Of a stretch of DNA of 64,000 bases, positions 21,543 through 29,639 are shown piece by piece. Positions within the stretch are counted from its first letter, which is position 1, and every line of letters starts with the position of its first letter. The notes under the pieces are model-generated. The model was given only the letters and a program-made list of their open reading frames with translations, searched no databases and had not been told where the DNA came from. A program made the position numbers and the translations under genes. Origin of the DNA: Leucobacter aridicollis (lineage in GTDB: Bacteria > Actinomycetota > Actinomycetes > Actinomycetales > Microbacteriaceae); NCBI RefSeq assembly GCF_024399335.1, contig NZ_CP075339.1, forward strand, positions 1,488,001 to 1,552,000, written 5' to 3'.

Positions 21543-22934
21543 ATGGCCATGAACGCAGCAAGCGTAGAGACCCTGACGGCGCAGCAGACCTTTGAGCAGC
21601 TCGATGCATATCGTGCACTCGAGGCAAAGCAGCAGCCGAGCTGGCCCGACGCCGCCGCGCTCGAGTATGCGAAAGAAGAGCTCTCAACGCAGCCGCCACT
21701 CGTGTTTGCAGGCGAGGTAGACCAACTCCGCGAGCGGCTCGCAAGCGCCGCCCGCGGCGAGGCATTCCTTCTGCAGGGCGGCGATTGCGCCGAGACGTTT
21801 GAGGCGGCGACAGCAGACAAGATCCGCGACCGCGTGAAGACGCTGCTGCAGATGGCAGTCGTGCTTACCTACGGTGCCTCGATGCCAGTCATCAAGGTCG
21901 GTCGCATGGCCGGGCAGTTCGCGAAGCCCCGCTCGAGCAACGAGGAGACCCGCGAGGGTGTCACGCTGCCCGCGTACCGAGGTGACCTCGTGAACGGCTA
22001 CGACTTCACGGCGGCCTCGCGCACCGCGGATCCGAGCCGTCTCGTGCGCGGCTACCACGTCTCAGCCTCGACGCTGAACCTCATTCGCGCATTCACGCAG
22101 GGTGGGATGGCTGACCTGCGCCAGGTGAACTCTTGGAACCAGGGCTTCGTCTCAAACCCCGCGAACCAGCGGTACGAGGCCCTCGCGACTGAAATCGATC
22201 GCGCACTCCGCTTCATGGATGCGTGCGGGGTCGACCACACGGCGCTCACCCAGACTGAGTTCTACGTGAGTCACGAGGCGCTGCTGCTCGACTACGAGCG
22301 CCCGCTCGCGAGGATCGATTCGCGCACAGGCGAGCTCTACGGCACCTCAGGGCACATGCTCTGGATCGGCGAGCGCACCCGCGACCTCGATGGCGCACAC
22401 GTCGACTTCCTGTCGAAGCTTCGCAACCCGATCGGCGTGAAGCTCGGCCCGACGGCCACGACTGACGACGCACTGCGGCTCATCGACAAGCTCGATCCTG
22501 AGCGGGAGCCAGGCCGCCTGACATTCATCACGCGTATGGGCGCTGAGAAGATCCGCGACGTGCTCCCAGGCCTGCTCGCTGGCGTGCGAGACGCGGGCGC
22601 GCAGCCGCTGTGGGTCACCGACCCCATGCACGGGAACGGCATTACGACGGCGACGGGCTTCAAGACACGCCGCTTTGGTGACGTCATGGATGAGCTGCTC
22701 GGATTCTTCGAGGCACACCGTGAGGTAGGAACCTACCCTGGCGGCATCCACGTCGAGCTCACCGGCGACGACGTTACCGAGTGCCTTGGTGGTTCGGAGA
22801 ACATTGACGAGGAGGCGCTCGCGACACGCTACGAGTCAGTCTGCGACCCTCGTCTGAACCACATGCAGTCGCTGGAGCTCGCGTTCCAGGTTGCTGAGGA
22901 GCTGAAGCGAACCGTGGGCGCTGGCGCACGCTAA
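21543..22934 (+). CDS. aroG: Class II 3-deoxy-7-phosphoheptulonate (DAHP) synthase
   Basis: 463 residues. First enzyme of the shikimate pathway, joining phosphoenolpyruvate and erythrose 4-phosphate. Plant/actinobacterial type II blocks: LLQGGDCAETFE, KVGRMAGQFAKPRS, GYHVSASTLNLIRAFTQGG, FYVSHEALLLDYERPL and WVTDPMHGNG. The conserved Cys, His, Glu and Asp metal ligands are in these blocks. An ATG at 21549 is an alternative start. No leader peptide or riboswitch was seen upstream. The gene is conserved next to pknL in mycobacteria as well. Confidence 0.95.
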   Translation: MAMNAASVETLTAQQTFEQLDAYRALEAKQQPSWPDAAALEYAKEELSTQPPLVFAGEVDQLRERLASAARGEAFLLQGGDCAETFEAATADKIRDRVKTLLQMAVVLTYGASMPVIKVGRMAGQFAKPRSSNEETREGVTLPAYRGDLVNGYDFTAASRTADPSRLVRGYHVSASTLNLIRAFTQGGMADLRQVNSWNQGFVSNPANQRYEALATEIDRALRFMDACGVDHTALTQTEFYVSHEALLLDYERPLARIDSRTGELYGTSGHMLWIGERTRDLDGAHVDFLSKLRNPIGVKLGPTATTDDALRLIDKLDPEREPGRLTFITRMGAEKIRDVLPGLLAGVRDAGAQPLWVTDPMHGNGITTATGFKTRRFGDVMDELLGFFEAHREVGTYPGGIHVELTGDDVTECLGGSENIDEEALATRYESVCDPRLNHMQSLELAFQVAEELKRTVGAGAR

Positions 22935-22943
22935 CCAACTGAA

Positions 22944-22985
22944 ACCCGCTGAGGGCACGCTCGCGAGAGCCTGGCCTCAGCGGGT
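22944..22985 (+). terminator. Terminator after aroG
   Basis: ACCCGCTGAGG (22944-22954) pairs with CCTCAGCGGGT (22975-22985). CAACT and AGTTG extend the stem past a small bulge. The sequence continues TGAGTTGTTT. Confidence 0.75.
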
Positions 22986-23043
22986 GAGTTGTTTCTGCGA
23001 GCTGCGTACGTCCCTGAGGTGCGACCGCTCGTGAGCTGCTTTC

Positions 23044-23147
23044 GCCTGGCCGCCTGGCCGCCTGGCCGCCTGGCCGCCTGGCCGCCTGGCCGCCTGGCCG
23101 CCTGGCAGCCTGGCCGCCTGGCAGCCTGGCAGCCTGGCCGCCTAGAG
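23044..23147. repeat. 8-bp tandem repeat array (GCCTGGCC)
   Basis: Twelve consecutive octamers: nine GCCTGGCC and three GCCTGGCA. They span 23044-23139, followed by a decayed unit GCCTAGAG that contains the pknL stop codon (TAG on the minus strand). The array fills most of the space between the convergent aroG and pknL genes. It is open in several frames, but this results from the repeat and is not coding. Confidence 0.95.
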
Positions 23148-25124
23148 CGAGAGCTGAGAGGTGATCCTGATCTCGGTTCCGGCTTCGACGCGCTCGCCAG
23201 CTGCCGGATTCGTGCCCGTCGCCTTGGCAAATCCGCGCAGCGCCTCAGGCACGAGCGTCGAGGGTGAGAAGCCCGCGCCTGCGAGCGTGTCCATTGCTTC
23301 CTGGAGACCGAGCCCTGACACGTCAGGAATCTCGAAGAGCTCGGGTCCTGTCGAGATCTGCAGGCCGACAGTGTCGCCAGGTCGAACAGGGTCTGTCGTC
23401 CAGTTCACGGCGACGACCTGCCCCTTGGGGACATCGTCTGAGATGACCTCGGTGTTGTGGGCACTATCGACTGTGAGCTCGCTCTTGCTGAGCACGCTTG
23501 TCGCCTGGTCGACTGTGAGACCGTTGACCGACGGAGGTTGGCCTGCAGAGACGATGAGGTTGATAGTGCCGCGCTCTGGGAACGTGCTGCCAATCTCGGC
23601 GTCGTCGGCGTCGAGAGCGGCGAGCACCTGGCCCTCGGGCGTGTCCGAGAATCGGGTGTCGGACACCTCGCCAAATGTGAACTTGCTGTCGCTGATGAGC
23701 GCTGTGGCATCGTCAAGCTGGAGGCCGACAAGCGTTGGCACGGCAAGCATTTCCGGGCCCGTCGACTTACAGAGCGTGACTTCGGAGCCGCGGTCGAGTC
23801 GAGAACCCGGGCCCGGGGTCACTGCCGAGGCAAGGCCAACCTCGACCTCAAGGCTCGAGCAGTCTGTCACCGCAACTGTCAGGTCGAGCGCTTCAAGTTC
23901 GGCCTGAGCGTCGGCAACTGTCATGCCAGAGACTTCGGGAACTGTGACGGCGGAGCCTGGTCCCTGTCCGAACCAAAAGGCTCCGGCGCCTGTCGCGACG
24001 GCGAGTGCGGTGACGATGAGCGCCATGGTTCTGCCCCTGCGAGCGCGGCGAACGCCCTGGGCGTGTGCGCGATCGGTGCTCGTCGCGGCGGCTGCAGGCG
24101 CGACCGCGGCGTCCCGGGTGCCAGCCTGCAGGGCTGCCTGTTCGACACCGTTCAGTACTGTCGTGGAAGGAGTGAGGCGCGTCGTCGCGGCGTCGTCGAA
24201 CGCATTGCCGGGCAGCACGGTTGTGTCTCCGGGGCCCTGCCCAATCGGGAGCACGGCTGTCGCGAGTGCCTCGGGCATGCCATACGGGTCGTTGCGGAGT
24301 TCGCGCATATGCAGGAGCGCCTCGCCCGCGTTCGCTGGCCGAAGTTCAGGATCGCGTTGCGTCAGCCACACAACGAAACTGTCGAGTGCGGGAGTCGAGA
24401 CATCGCCTGATTCCGACGGCGCGGGCACGTCCGAGTGCGCGTGCTGGTACGCAATCTGCATTGGCTGTTCGCCGGTGAACGGTTGGGAGCCCGTGATCAT
24501 CTCGTAGAGCATGATGCCGAACGCGTAGAGATCGCTGCGCTCACCGGCAACGCCGCGGGTGACAAGCTCGGGGGAGAGGTACGCGATCGTTCCGAGCAGG
24601 GCCTGGCCCGTCGTCGTGTTTGCGCTCACCGCTCGTGCGAGGCCGAAGTCGCCAAGCTTGATCCTGCCGTCGTCTACGAGCAGCACGTTCTCGGGCTTGA
24701 GATCCCTATGCACTATCCCAGCGTTGTGAGCCGCCGCGAGGCCAGCGAGCACGGCTTCGCCGATCTCGAGGCTCTGATCGAGCGTCAGCCGCTGTTGCTT
24801 CTTGAGGAGTTCGCGGAGCGTGATGCTCGGCAGATACTCCATGACGAGGTAGACCCTGCCAAGGTCTTGACCTTGGTCGAACACGTTCACGAGGTTCGTA
24901 TGCGAGAGGCGTGCAGCACTGCGAGCCTCGCGGTCGAAGCGTCGTGTGAAGTCTGCGTCTTCAGCGAGGTGTTCGTGCATCACCTTGACGGCGACCTTGC
25001 GTTCCAGCCGCAGGTCGTGCGCAAGGTAGACCATTGCCATACCGCCGCGGGCAATGCGTGAGCGGATCACGTAGCGCGCGTCGAGCGTCTGCCCGATAAG
25101 CGGGTCGATAGTGGCAGGGGTCAC
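23142..25124 (-). CDS. pknL: Serine/threonine protein kinase with PASTA domains, PknL type
   Basis: 660 residues. Kinase domain at about 18-275: K47 in VAVKVM, HRDLKPEN (139-146), DFG (159-161) and activation-loop threonines in NTTTGQALLGT. A linker is followed by one membrane segment (about 366-386) and four extracellular PASTA repeats (about 391-660) that bind cell wall fragments. Its neighbours aroG, an Rv2175c-like gene and a polyprenyl synthase match mycobacterial pknL rather than pknB. M. tuberculosis PknL lacks PASTA domains, while corynebacterial PknL has them. TAGACT lies 6 nt before the GTG start, so the mRNA is probably leaderless. Confidence 0.92.
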   Translation of the reverse strand: MTPATIDPLIGQTLDARYVIRSRIARGGMAMVYLAHDLRLERKVAVKVMHEHLAEDADFTRRFDREARSAARLSHTNLVNVFDQGQDLGRVYLVMEYLPSITLRELLKKQQRLTLDQSLEIGEAVLAGLAAAHNAGIVHRDLKPENVLLVDDGRIKLGDFGLARAVSANTTTGQALLGTIAYLSPELVTRGVAGERSDLYAFGIMLYEMITGSQPFTGEQPMQIAYQHAHSDVPAPSESGDVSTPALDSFVVWLTQRDPELRPANAGEALLHMRELRNDPYGMPEALATAVLPIGQGPGDTTVLPGNAFDDAATTRLTPSTTVLNGVEQAALQAGTRDAAVAPAAAATSTDRAHAQGVRRARRGRTMALIVTALAVATGAGAFWFGQGPGSAVTVPEVSGMTVADAQAELEALDLTVAVTDCSSLEVEVGLASAVTPGPGSRLDRGSEVTLCKSTGPEMLAVPTLVGLQLDDATALISDSKFTFGEVSDTRFSDTPEGQVLAALDADDAEIGSTFPERGTINLIVSAGQPPSVNGLTVDQATSVLSKSELTVDSAHNTEVISDDVPKGQVVAVNWTTDPVRPGDTVGLQISTGPELFEIPDVSGLGLQEAMDTLAGAGFSPSTLVPEALRGFAKATGTNPAAGERVEAGTEIRITSQLSL

Positions 25125-25130
25125 GGGGAA

Positions 25131-25136
25131 AGTCTA
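25131..25136 (-). promoter_or_regulatory. -10 element of pknL, leaderless spacing
   Basis: On the minus strand TAGACT is followed by six nt (TTCCCC) and the GTG start codon. No ribosome site fits between them. Confidence 0.55.
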
Positions 25137-25218
25137 CGGAAGATTGCATGCGCATACCCTGCCGCGCGCCGTGTGCTTGCGGATTGCGCTTCGGGGAACA
25201 CGCTGGCAGAGTTATGGG

Positions 25219-25569
25219 GTGTCAGAGAATACTGCATCAATCGGCTCGACCCTTACTATCCCCGAAGTCGCTGAGCGCCTCGGGATCCCGCTCGGCAAGG
25301 TACACCGCCTCGTTGAAGACCACTATCTCGCGATCGTGCGCATCGACGGGGTTCGGCGGGTGCCAGTCGAGTTCATCAACGACGACAACGAGCCGCTACA
25401 CTCCCTGCGCGGCACGCTGCTCGCGCTCAGCGACGCCGGACTCAACTCTGAGGAGTCGATGAACTGGCTGTTCTCGGTGAACGACGAACTCGGCGTGCGG
25501 CCGATCGACTCGCTCGTCGCCGGTCACAAGAGCGCGGTACGCCGCGCCACACAGTCGCTCGCGTTCTGA
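25219..25569 (+). CDS. Rv2175c-like DNA-binding protein, predicted PknL substrate
   Basis: 116 residues from the GTG at 25219; the frame is open to 25111 but that part overlaps the pknL promoter. Helix-turn-helix of excisionase/MerR shape (LTIPEVAERLGIPLGKVHRLVEDHYLAIVRIDGVRRVPVEFI), then a C-terminal helical part ending in VRRATQSLAF. In M. tuberculosis, Rv2175c is divergent from pknL, is phosphorylated by it and loses DNA binding. The same head-to-head arrangement is kept here. The gene ends 1 nt from the polyprenyl synthase stop. Confidence 0.85.
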   Translation: MSENTASIGSTLTIPEVAERLGIPLGKVHRLVEDHYLAIVRIDGVRRVPVEFINDDNEPLHSLRGTLLALSDAGLNSEESMNWLFSVNDELGVRPIDSLVAGHKSAVRRATQSLAF

Positions 25570-25570
25570 G

Positions 25571-26665
25571 TTAAGAACTCCGGCTGGCGGCGCGGCCGGC
25601 GAGAGCGCTCAGGCGTTCTGCCGCTGCGCCGTCAAGCTCTGCGAGTGCTCGGTGCGCGCGGTCGATGTTGCGCGTGATCATCTGTTCGACCTGCTGTTCA
25701 GCGCCGCTGTCGCGAATGGTGCGCTGCAGCATGTACACCTGCTCGGTATCGAGGTCGGTGCCGAGCAGGTCATCGAAAATGCGCCGCTGGGTCACGGGCA
25801 GCGCCTCGCGCGCAAGTGTCACAAGCACCGTCCGCTTGCCTTCGACGAGATCGTCACCACTCGGCTTGCCCGTGAGCTCTTCATCTCCGAAGACGCCAAG
25901 GAGATCGTCGCGTAGCTGGAACGCGACTCCGACAGGGAGACCGAACCCCGCGAGGGCAGCCTCCTGTTCTGCGCTAGCGCCCGCGAGCGCCCCGCCGATG
26001 AGGAGCGGTGCCTCAACGCTGTACTTCGCCGACTTGTAGACGAGCACACGAGTGGAGCGGTCGAGCTGTTCCGCGTGTTCGGCGAAGCTTGAGCGCTGCT
26101 CCTCGAGCACGTCGAGGTACTGGCCGACAGCGACTTCGCTGCGCATCCTGTTGAAGTGTGCGCGGGCTGCCCGCGAGAAGGACGACTCAGCTACCGCGTC
26201 GCAGGCGCGGTTCATGAGCTCGTCGGCCCACGACTGGAGGAGGTCGCCGAGCAGGATCGCGCTCGAAATGCCAAAGTGCTCGGGCGCGCCGCGGTGGCCA
26301 TGTTCGCCGTGAAGCCCGGCAAAGCGTTTGTGGACGGCTGGGCGGCCACGGCGCGTGTCGGAGCGGTCGATGACGTCGTCATGGATGAGCGCTGCTGCGT
26401 GGAAAAGCTCAAGGGCGCACGCGGCGTCGAGGACAGCGCCGAACTCGGCCGTCACCGGGCCGGCAATGTCGAGGGGGCGCACGGCGCGATACCCGTGTAC
26501 GGCGAACAGGGCCCGGAATCGCTTGCCGCCGGTCAGGAAACCCTTGGCCTCGTCGAGCAGCGGAGCCGCGTCTGGACCGAGCGGCTCGAGGTCTGCGCGG
26601 TGGCTGTCGATGATGTCGTTCAATCGCTCCTGAATAAGGCCTGCGAGTCTCGTCGTTTCGTCCAC
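25571..26665 (-). CDS. idsA: Polyprenyl (geranylgeranyl) diphosphate synthase
   Basis: 364 residues. Chain-elongating trans-prenyltransferase that condenses isopentenyl diphosphate with allylic diphosphates. First aspartate-rich motif: IHDDVIDRSDTRRG. Second: QLRDDLLGVFGDEELTGKPSGDD. It resembles IdsA2 (Rv2173) near pknL in mycobacteria. Product length cannot be decided from sequence. TAGGCT lies 6 nt before the GTG start, so the mRNA is probably leaderless. It is convergent with the Rv2175c-like gene and divergent from the DUF3040 gene. Confidence 0.93.
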   Translation of the reverse strand: MDETTRLAGLIQERLNDIIDSHRADLEPLGPDAAPLLDEAKGFLTGGKRFRALFAVHGYRAVRPLDIAGPVTAEFGAVLDAACALELFHAAALIHDDVIDRSDTRRGRPAVHKRFAGLHGEHGHRGAPEHFGISSAILLGDLLQSWADELMNRACDAVAESSFSRAARAHFNRMRSEVAVGQYLDVLEEQRSSFAEHAEQLDRSTRVLVYKSAKYSVEAPLLIGGALAGASAEQEAALAGFGLPVGVAFQLRDDLLGVFGDEELTGKPSGDDLVEGKRTVLVTLAREALPVTQRRIFDDLLGTDLDTEQVYMLQRTIRDSGAEQQVEQMITRNIDRAHRALAELDGAAAERLSALAGRAASRSS

Positions 26666-26671
26666 CCGACT

Positions 26672-26677
26672 AGCCTA
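26672..26677 (-). promoter_or_regulatory. -10 element of idsA, leaderless spacing
   Basis: On the minus strand TAGGCT is followed by AGTCGG and the GTG start. A second -10 (TAGACT, 26695-26700) on the plus strand serves the divergent DUF3040 gene. Confidence 0.55.
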
Positions 26678-26736
26678 TCCGGCGGCCGTGGTCGTAGACT
26701 GGATGGGAAGACTTTTCTTAAGGTGAAGGGGGCATC

Positions 26737-27105
26737 ATGGCGCTGTCAGAACACGAACAGCGGCTGCTCGACGAGATGGAGCGTCGGCTCTATCAGAGCG
26801 AGGCTGATCTGCTTCCTGCATCGACGGGCGTGCCGCGTCGTTTTAACTACCGTTCGCTCGTGCTTGGCACGCTGCTCGCGCTCGCTGGCATCGGCCTGCT
26901 CATCGGTGGGGCCGCCATGCAGCAGCTGTGGCTCGGTCTTCTCGGGTTCGTCGCCATGCTTGGTGGTGTGCTTGTGATGTTCTCGAAGAGAACAGAGGTT
27001 GAGCCAGAGCAGTTCTCCTCAAGCGCCCGTCAGACGGCGCAGGCCAAGGAATCGCTTGCAGATCGCATGGAACGCCGCTGGGATGAGCGGATGGGCGGCC
27101 AGTAG
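26737..27105 (+). CDS. DUF3040 small membrane protein
   Basis: 122 residues. N-terminal MALSEHEQRLLDEMERRLY is the DUF3040 signature. It is followed by two adjacent hydrophobic segments (about 42-60 and 64-83) and a charged C-terminal tail. Such proteins are common in actinobacteria, often just upstream of mraZ. The function is unknown, but the location suggests an envelope or division link. AAGGGGG precedes the ATG. It is closed by its own terminator. Confidence 0.88.
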   Translation: MALSEHEQRLLDEMERRLYQSEADLLPASTGVPRRFNYRSLVLGTLLALAGIGLLIGGAAMQQLWLGLLGFVAMLGGVLVMFSKRTEVEPEQFSSSARQTAQAKESLADRMERRWDERMGGQ

Positions 27106-27125
27106 GTCGCCCCACTTTCCTCCAC

Positions 27126-27158
27126 ACGGGTCACAGCTTCGGCTGTGGCCCGTTTTTT
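27126..27158 (+). terminator. Intrinsic terminator after the DUF3040 gene
   Basis: ACGGGTCACAGC (27126-27137), tetraloop TTCG and GCTGTGGCCCGT (27142-27153) form a 12-bp stem with one G-T pair, followed by TTTTTAT. Confidence 0.92.
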
Positions 27159-27281
27159 ATTCCCCTTTCGAGTCAGCCGTCGCCAACCGTTGCGCCTGGG
27201 ATCTACACGAGAAATGCCCGGATCTCTGGGCACCGTGATTTGTATTGCAGATCTGCGGGTTAAGGGCCGTGGCTTTGCTGG

Positions 27282-27398
27282 TGAGCCGTTGGGCTGAGTC
27301 GCCGCACCTCTGAGTCGCCGAGCTGTTGAGTCGCCGAGCTGTTGAGCCGCTGAGCAGCCGAGCTGCTGAGCAGCTGGGCTACTGAGACACCGCACTCC
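27282..27398. repeat. Degenerate 8-bp-period tandem repeat upstream of mraZ
   Basis: Octamers in register from 27295: TGAGTCGC, CGCACCTC, TGAGTCGC, CGAGCTGT, TGAGTCGC, CGAGCTGT, TGAGCCGC, TGAGCAGC, CGAGCTGC, TGAGCAGC, TGGGCTAC, TGAGACAC, CGCACTCC. TGAGCCGT at 27282 is a further unit out of register. It lies in the 533-nt space between the DUF3040 gene and mraZ. Frames through it are open but show no protein family. Confidence 0.85.
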
Positions 27399-27505
27399 GA
27401 GCCACTGGGCCTGCGTACAGGCCGCCGGTTCTGCCTGGTAGTGCGGCCCTCAGCGCCGGGAAATGCACCGGCGAGCGCAAAAGAGCGCGAAACCGCCCAA
27501 AATCG

Positions 27506-27637
27506 CTCCACTTTGCTCCACCAGTCAAATCAACAGAACTTTCGAGATCTATTCGAGAAATAACGGCCATTTGCGTGATAAGTGGAGGGAAGTGGAGTAC
27601 CGTGGGAGAAACGTATCGAATGAGGAGGGGAGTGGAC
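27506..27637. promoter_or_regulatory. MraZ-type binding repeats and promoter region of the dcw cluster
   Basis: GTGGAG at 27582 and 27592 and GTGGGA at 27602 are spaced exactly 10 nt apart. GTGGAC at 27632 lies on the same 10-nt phase. On the opposite strand GTGGAG occurs twice, also 10 nt apart (27516-27521 and 27506-27511, read as CTCCAC on the plus strand). MraZ binds such direct repeats in its own promoter. Between the two sets are TTCGAGA repeats (27541, 27552) and a candidate -10 TGATAA (27576-27581). Confidence 0.7.
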
Positions 27638-27638
27638 T

Positions 27639-28070
27639 ATGTTTCTCGGCACGTTCACTCCGCGCCTCGACGAGAAGGGCCGGCTGATTCTCCCCGCGAA
27701 GTTTCGCGACGAACTCGCCGACGGACTCGTGATCACCCGTGGCCAAGAGCGCTGCCTCTACGTCTTCAGCGAGAGCGAGTTCGAGGCGATGCACGACAGA
27801 GTCAGGCAGGCGCCGCTCACGTCGAAGCAGGCAAGGGATTACCTCCGCGTGTTTCTTTCGGGTGCACACCCTGAGACGCCAGACAAGCAGCACCGCGTGA
27901 CGCTTCCCCAGACTCTTCGCGACTACGCGGGCCTCGATAGAGAGCTCGCCGTCATTGGCGCGGGCTCGCGAGCCGAGATCTGGGACGCCCAGGCATGGGA
28001 GACCTACCTGACCGAGCAGGAATCAGTCTTCTCCGACATCGAAGAGGAGGTGATTCCCGGCATGTTCTAG
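27639..28070 (+). CDS. mraZ: Transcriptional regulator MraZ
   Basis: 143 residues with two SpoVT/AbrB-like half domains: [23 protein letters not shown] and [19 protein letters not shown]. MraZ forms a ring-shaped oligomer that binds repeats upstream of its gene and regulates the division and cell wall cluster. First gene of the cluster. AGGAGGGGAG lies just before the ATG. The N terminus MFLGTF is the usual actinobacterial start. Confidence 0.96.
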   Translation: MFLGTFTPRLDEKGRLILPAKFRDELADGLVITRGQERCLYVFSESEFEAMHDRVRQAPLTSKQARDYLRVFLSGAHPETPDKQHRVTLPQTLRDYAGLDRELAVIGAGSRAEIWDAQAWETYLTEQESVFSDIEEEVIPGMF

Positions 28071-28083
28071 CCGGGAACACGTT

Positions 28084-29052
28084 ATGGCACAGCCCACACC
28101 ACGCAATCCTGCCGAGCTGCACACCTCCGTCATGCTTGACCGCTGCGTTGAACTCCTCGCCCCCGGCGCGGAGCGCGACGGAGCTTTCGTTGTTGACGCG
28201 ACGCTCGGGATGGGCGGTCACACCGAGGCGCTTCTTGAACGCTTCCCAGGTCTCACAGTTATTGGGCTCGACCGCGACACAGAGGCACTCGAGCTTGCCG
28301 GCGCCAGACTCGAAAGGTTCGGCGACAGGTTCGTGCCTGTCCACGCCGTCTACGACGAGATCGACAGGGCGCTCGCTGAAGCCGGCGCACGGAGCATTGA
28401 CGGTGCGCTGTTCGATCTCGGCGTCTCCTCGCTGCAGCTTGACGACGCCGACCGTGGGTTCGCCTACGCTCAAGACGCCCCGCTCGATATGCGCATGGAC
28501 CAAACCCGGGGGCGCACCGCGGCTGAGATTCTCGCGGAAGAGCCCGAGGGGCGACTGCGAGAGCTCTTCGAACGTTACGGTGAGGAGCCGCTCGCAGGTC
28601 GCTACGCCCGGGCGATTGTCGCGGCGCGCAAAGTCGCCCCGCTCGAGCGCTCGGGTCAGCTCGTCGATGTGCTGCAGGAGGCGACCCCTGCCGCGGTTCT
28701 CGGCAAGCGGCACCCGGCCAAGCGGGTGTTCCAGGCACTCCGCGTCGAGGTGAACGGTGAGCTCGCGACACTTGAACGCGCGATCCCCGCGGCGATCGAC
28801 AGGCTGAACCTCGGCGGAAGGCTCGTGGTGATGTCGTACCAGTCGCTCGAAGACCGCATCGTGAAGCGGGCCATTCAGGGCCGGAGCCGCTCGACGGCAC
28901 CGCAGGGGCTTCCCGTCGAGCTTCCAGAACACAAGCCTGAGCTGCGCATCCTGACAAAGGGCGCTGAGCAGGCGACAGACGAAGAGAAGGCAGTGAACCC
29001 GCGCGCTATCCCGGCACGGCTTCGCGCGGCAGAACGAGTGAGGGAAATGTGA
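28084..29052 (+). CDS. rsmH: 16S rRNA (cytosine(1402)-N4)-methyltransferase
   Basis: 322 residues. SAM-dependent methyltransferase acting on C1402 of 16S rRNA. Blocks: TSVMLDRCVELL, DATLGMGGHTEALLERFP (SAM binding), FDLGVSSLQLDDADRGFAYAQDAPLDMRMD, FQALRVEVNGEL and VVMSYQSLEDRIVKR. Follows mraZ by 13 nt and overlaps ftsL by 1 nt. Confidence 0.97.
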   Translation: MAQPTPRNPAELHTSVMLDRCVELLAPGAERDGAFVVDATLGMGGHTEALLERFPGLTVIGLDRDTEALELAGARLERFGDRFVPVHAVYDEIDRALAEAGARSIDGALFDLGVSSLQLDDADRGFAYAQDAPLDMRMDQTRGRTAAEILAEEPEGRLRELFERYGEEPLAGRYARAIVAARKVAPLERSGQLVDVLQEATPAAVLGKRHPAKRVFQALRVEVNGELATLERAIPAAIDRLNLGGRLVVMSYQSLEDRIVKRAIQGRSRSTAPQGLPVELPEHKPELRILTKGAEQATDEEKAVNPRAIPARLRAAERVREM

Positions 29053-29639
29053 TGAACGCAACAGTTCCCGTCGAGGTAGATCCGATTGAGCTGTTCGGCG
29101 CGCCCGCGCCGCTGCGCGACACCTCGCGCGATCGCGCAGATCGACTGCGCCCGGTTCCGGCTCCGGCCGCGAAGCCGAAGAAGAGCCCGGTGCTCGGCGC
29201 GATCGTTGCCGTATGCGTCATCCTCGGAATATTCGCAGCCCAGCTCGCACTCAGCATTCTCGTGTCGCAGGGCGCGTATGAGAGCCGCGCGCTCGAGATC
29301 GAGGAGCGCGACCTCGGCCGCGTCGAACGGGTGCTGTCGCAGAACCTCGACAAGCTCGCATCGCCTCAGAACCTCGTCGAGAATGCAGCCGCGCTCGGCA
29401 TGGTGCAAAACGTCGCCCCAGCGACGATGCGCCTCAGCGATGGTGCGATCCAGGGAGACCTGAACTCAACGACTCGCGAGGCTAGCCCGAACCTTGTGCC
29501 AAACGCTCAGCTCGAGAACCTGCCTGTCGTTGACGCGAAGGGTCTCCTCACGAACCGAAACGCTCAGGCTGCTCCCATCGTCGACGCCGCCGCGGCCGTA
29601 GCATGGCAGGGCAAACTTCCCGCACCAGAAACGCACTAG
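29052..29639 (+). CDS. ftsL: FtsL-like division protein
   Basis: 195 residues from the ATG at 29052, which overlaps the rsmH stop; GTG 29049 is an alternative. Proline- and charge-rich cytoplasmic part (1-45), one membrane segment (about 47-69), then a short coiled-coil region (RALEIEERDLGRVERVLSQNLDKL) and SPQNLVENAAALGMV, as in FtsL. The sequence is weakly conserved. Position between rsmH and ftsI, topology and size make FtsL likely. Its partners would be FtsQ and FtsI in the divisome. The last 37 nt overlap ftsI. Confidence 0.8.
   Translation: MNATVPVEVDPIELFGAPAPLRDTSRDRADRLRPVPAPAAKPKKSPVLGAIVAVCVILGIFAAQLALSILVSQGAYESRALEIEERDLGRVERVLSQNLDKLASPQNLVENAAALGMVQNVAPATMRLSDGAIQGDLNSTTREASPNLVPNAQLENLPVVDAKGLLTNRNAQAAPIVDAAAAVAWQGKLPAPETH

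Noticed and set aside
23044..23147. CRISPR-like array or repetitive peptide gene
   Set aside because: The unit is 8 bp with no spacers and no cas genes. Open frames through it arise only from the repeat.
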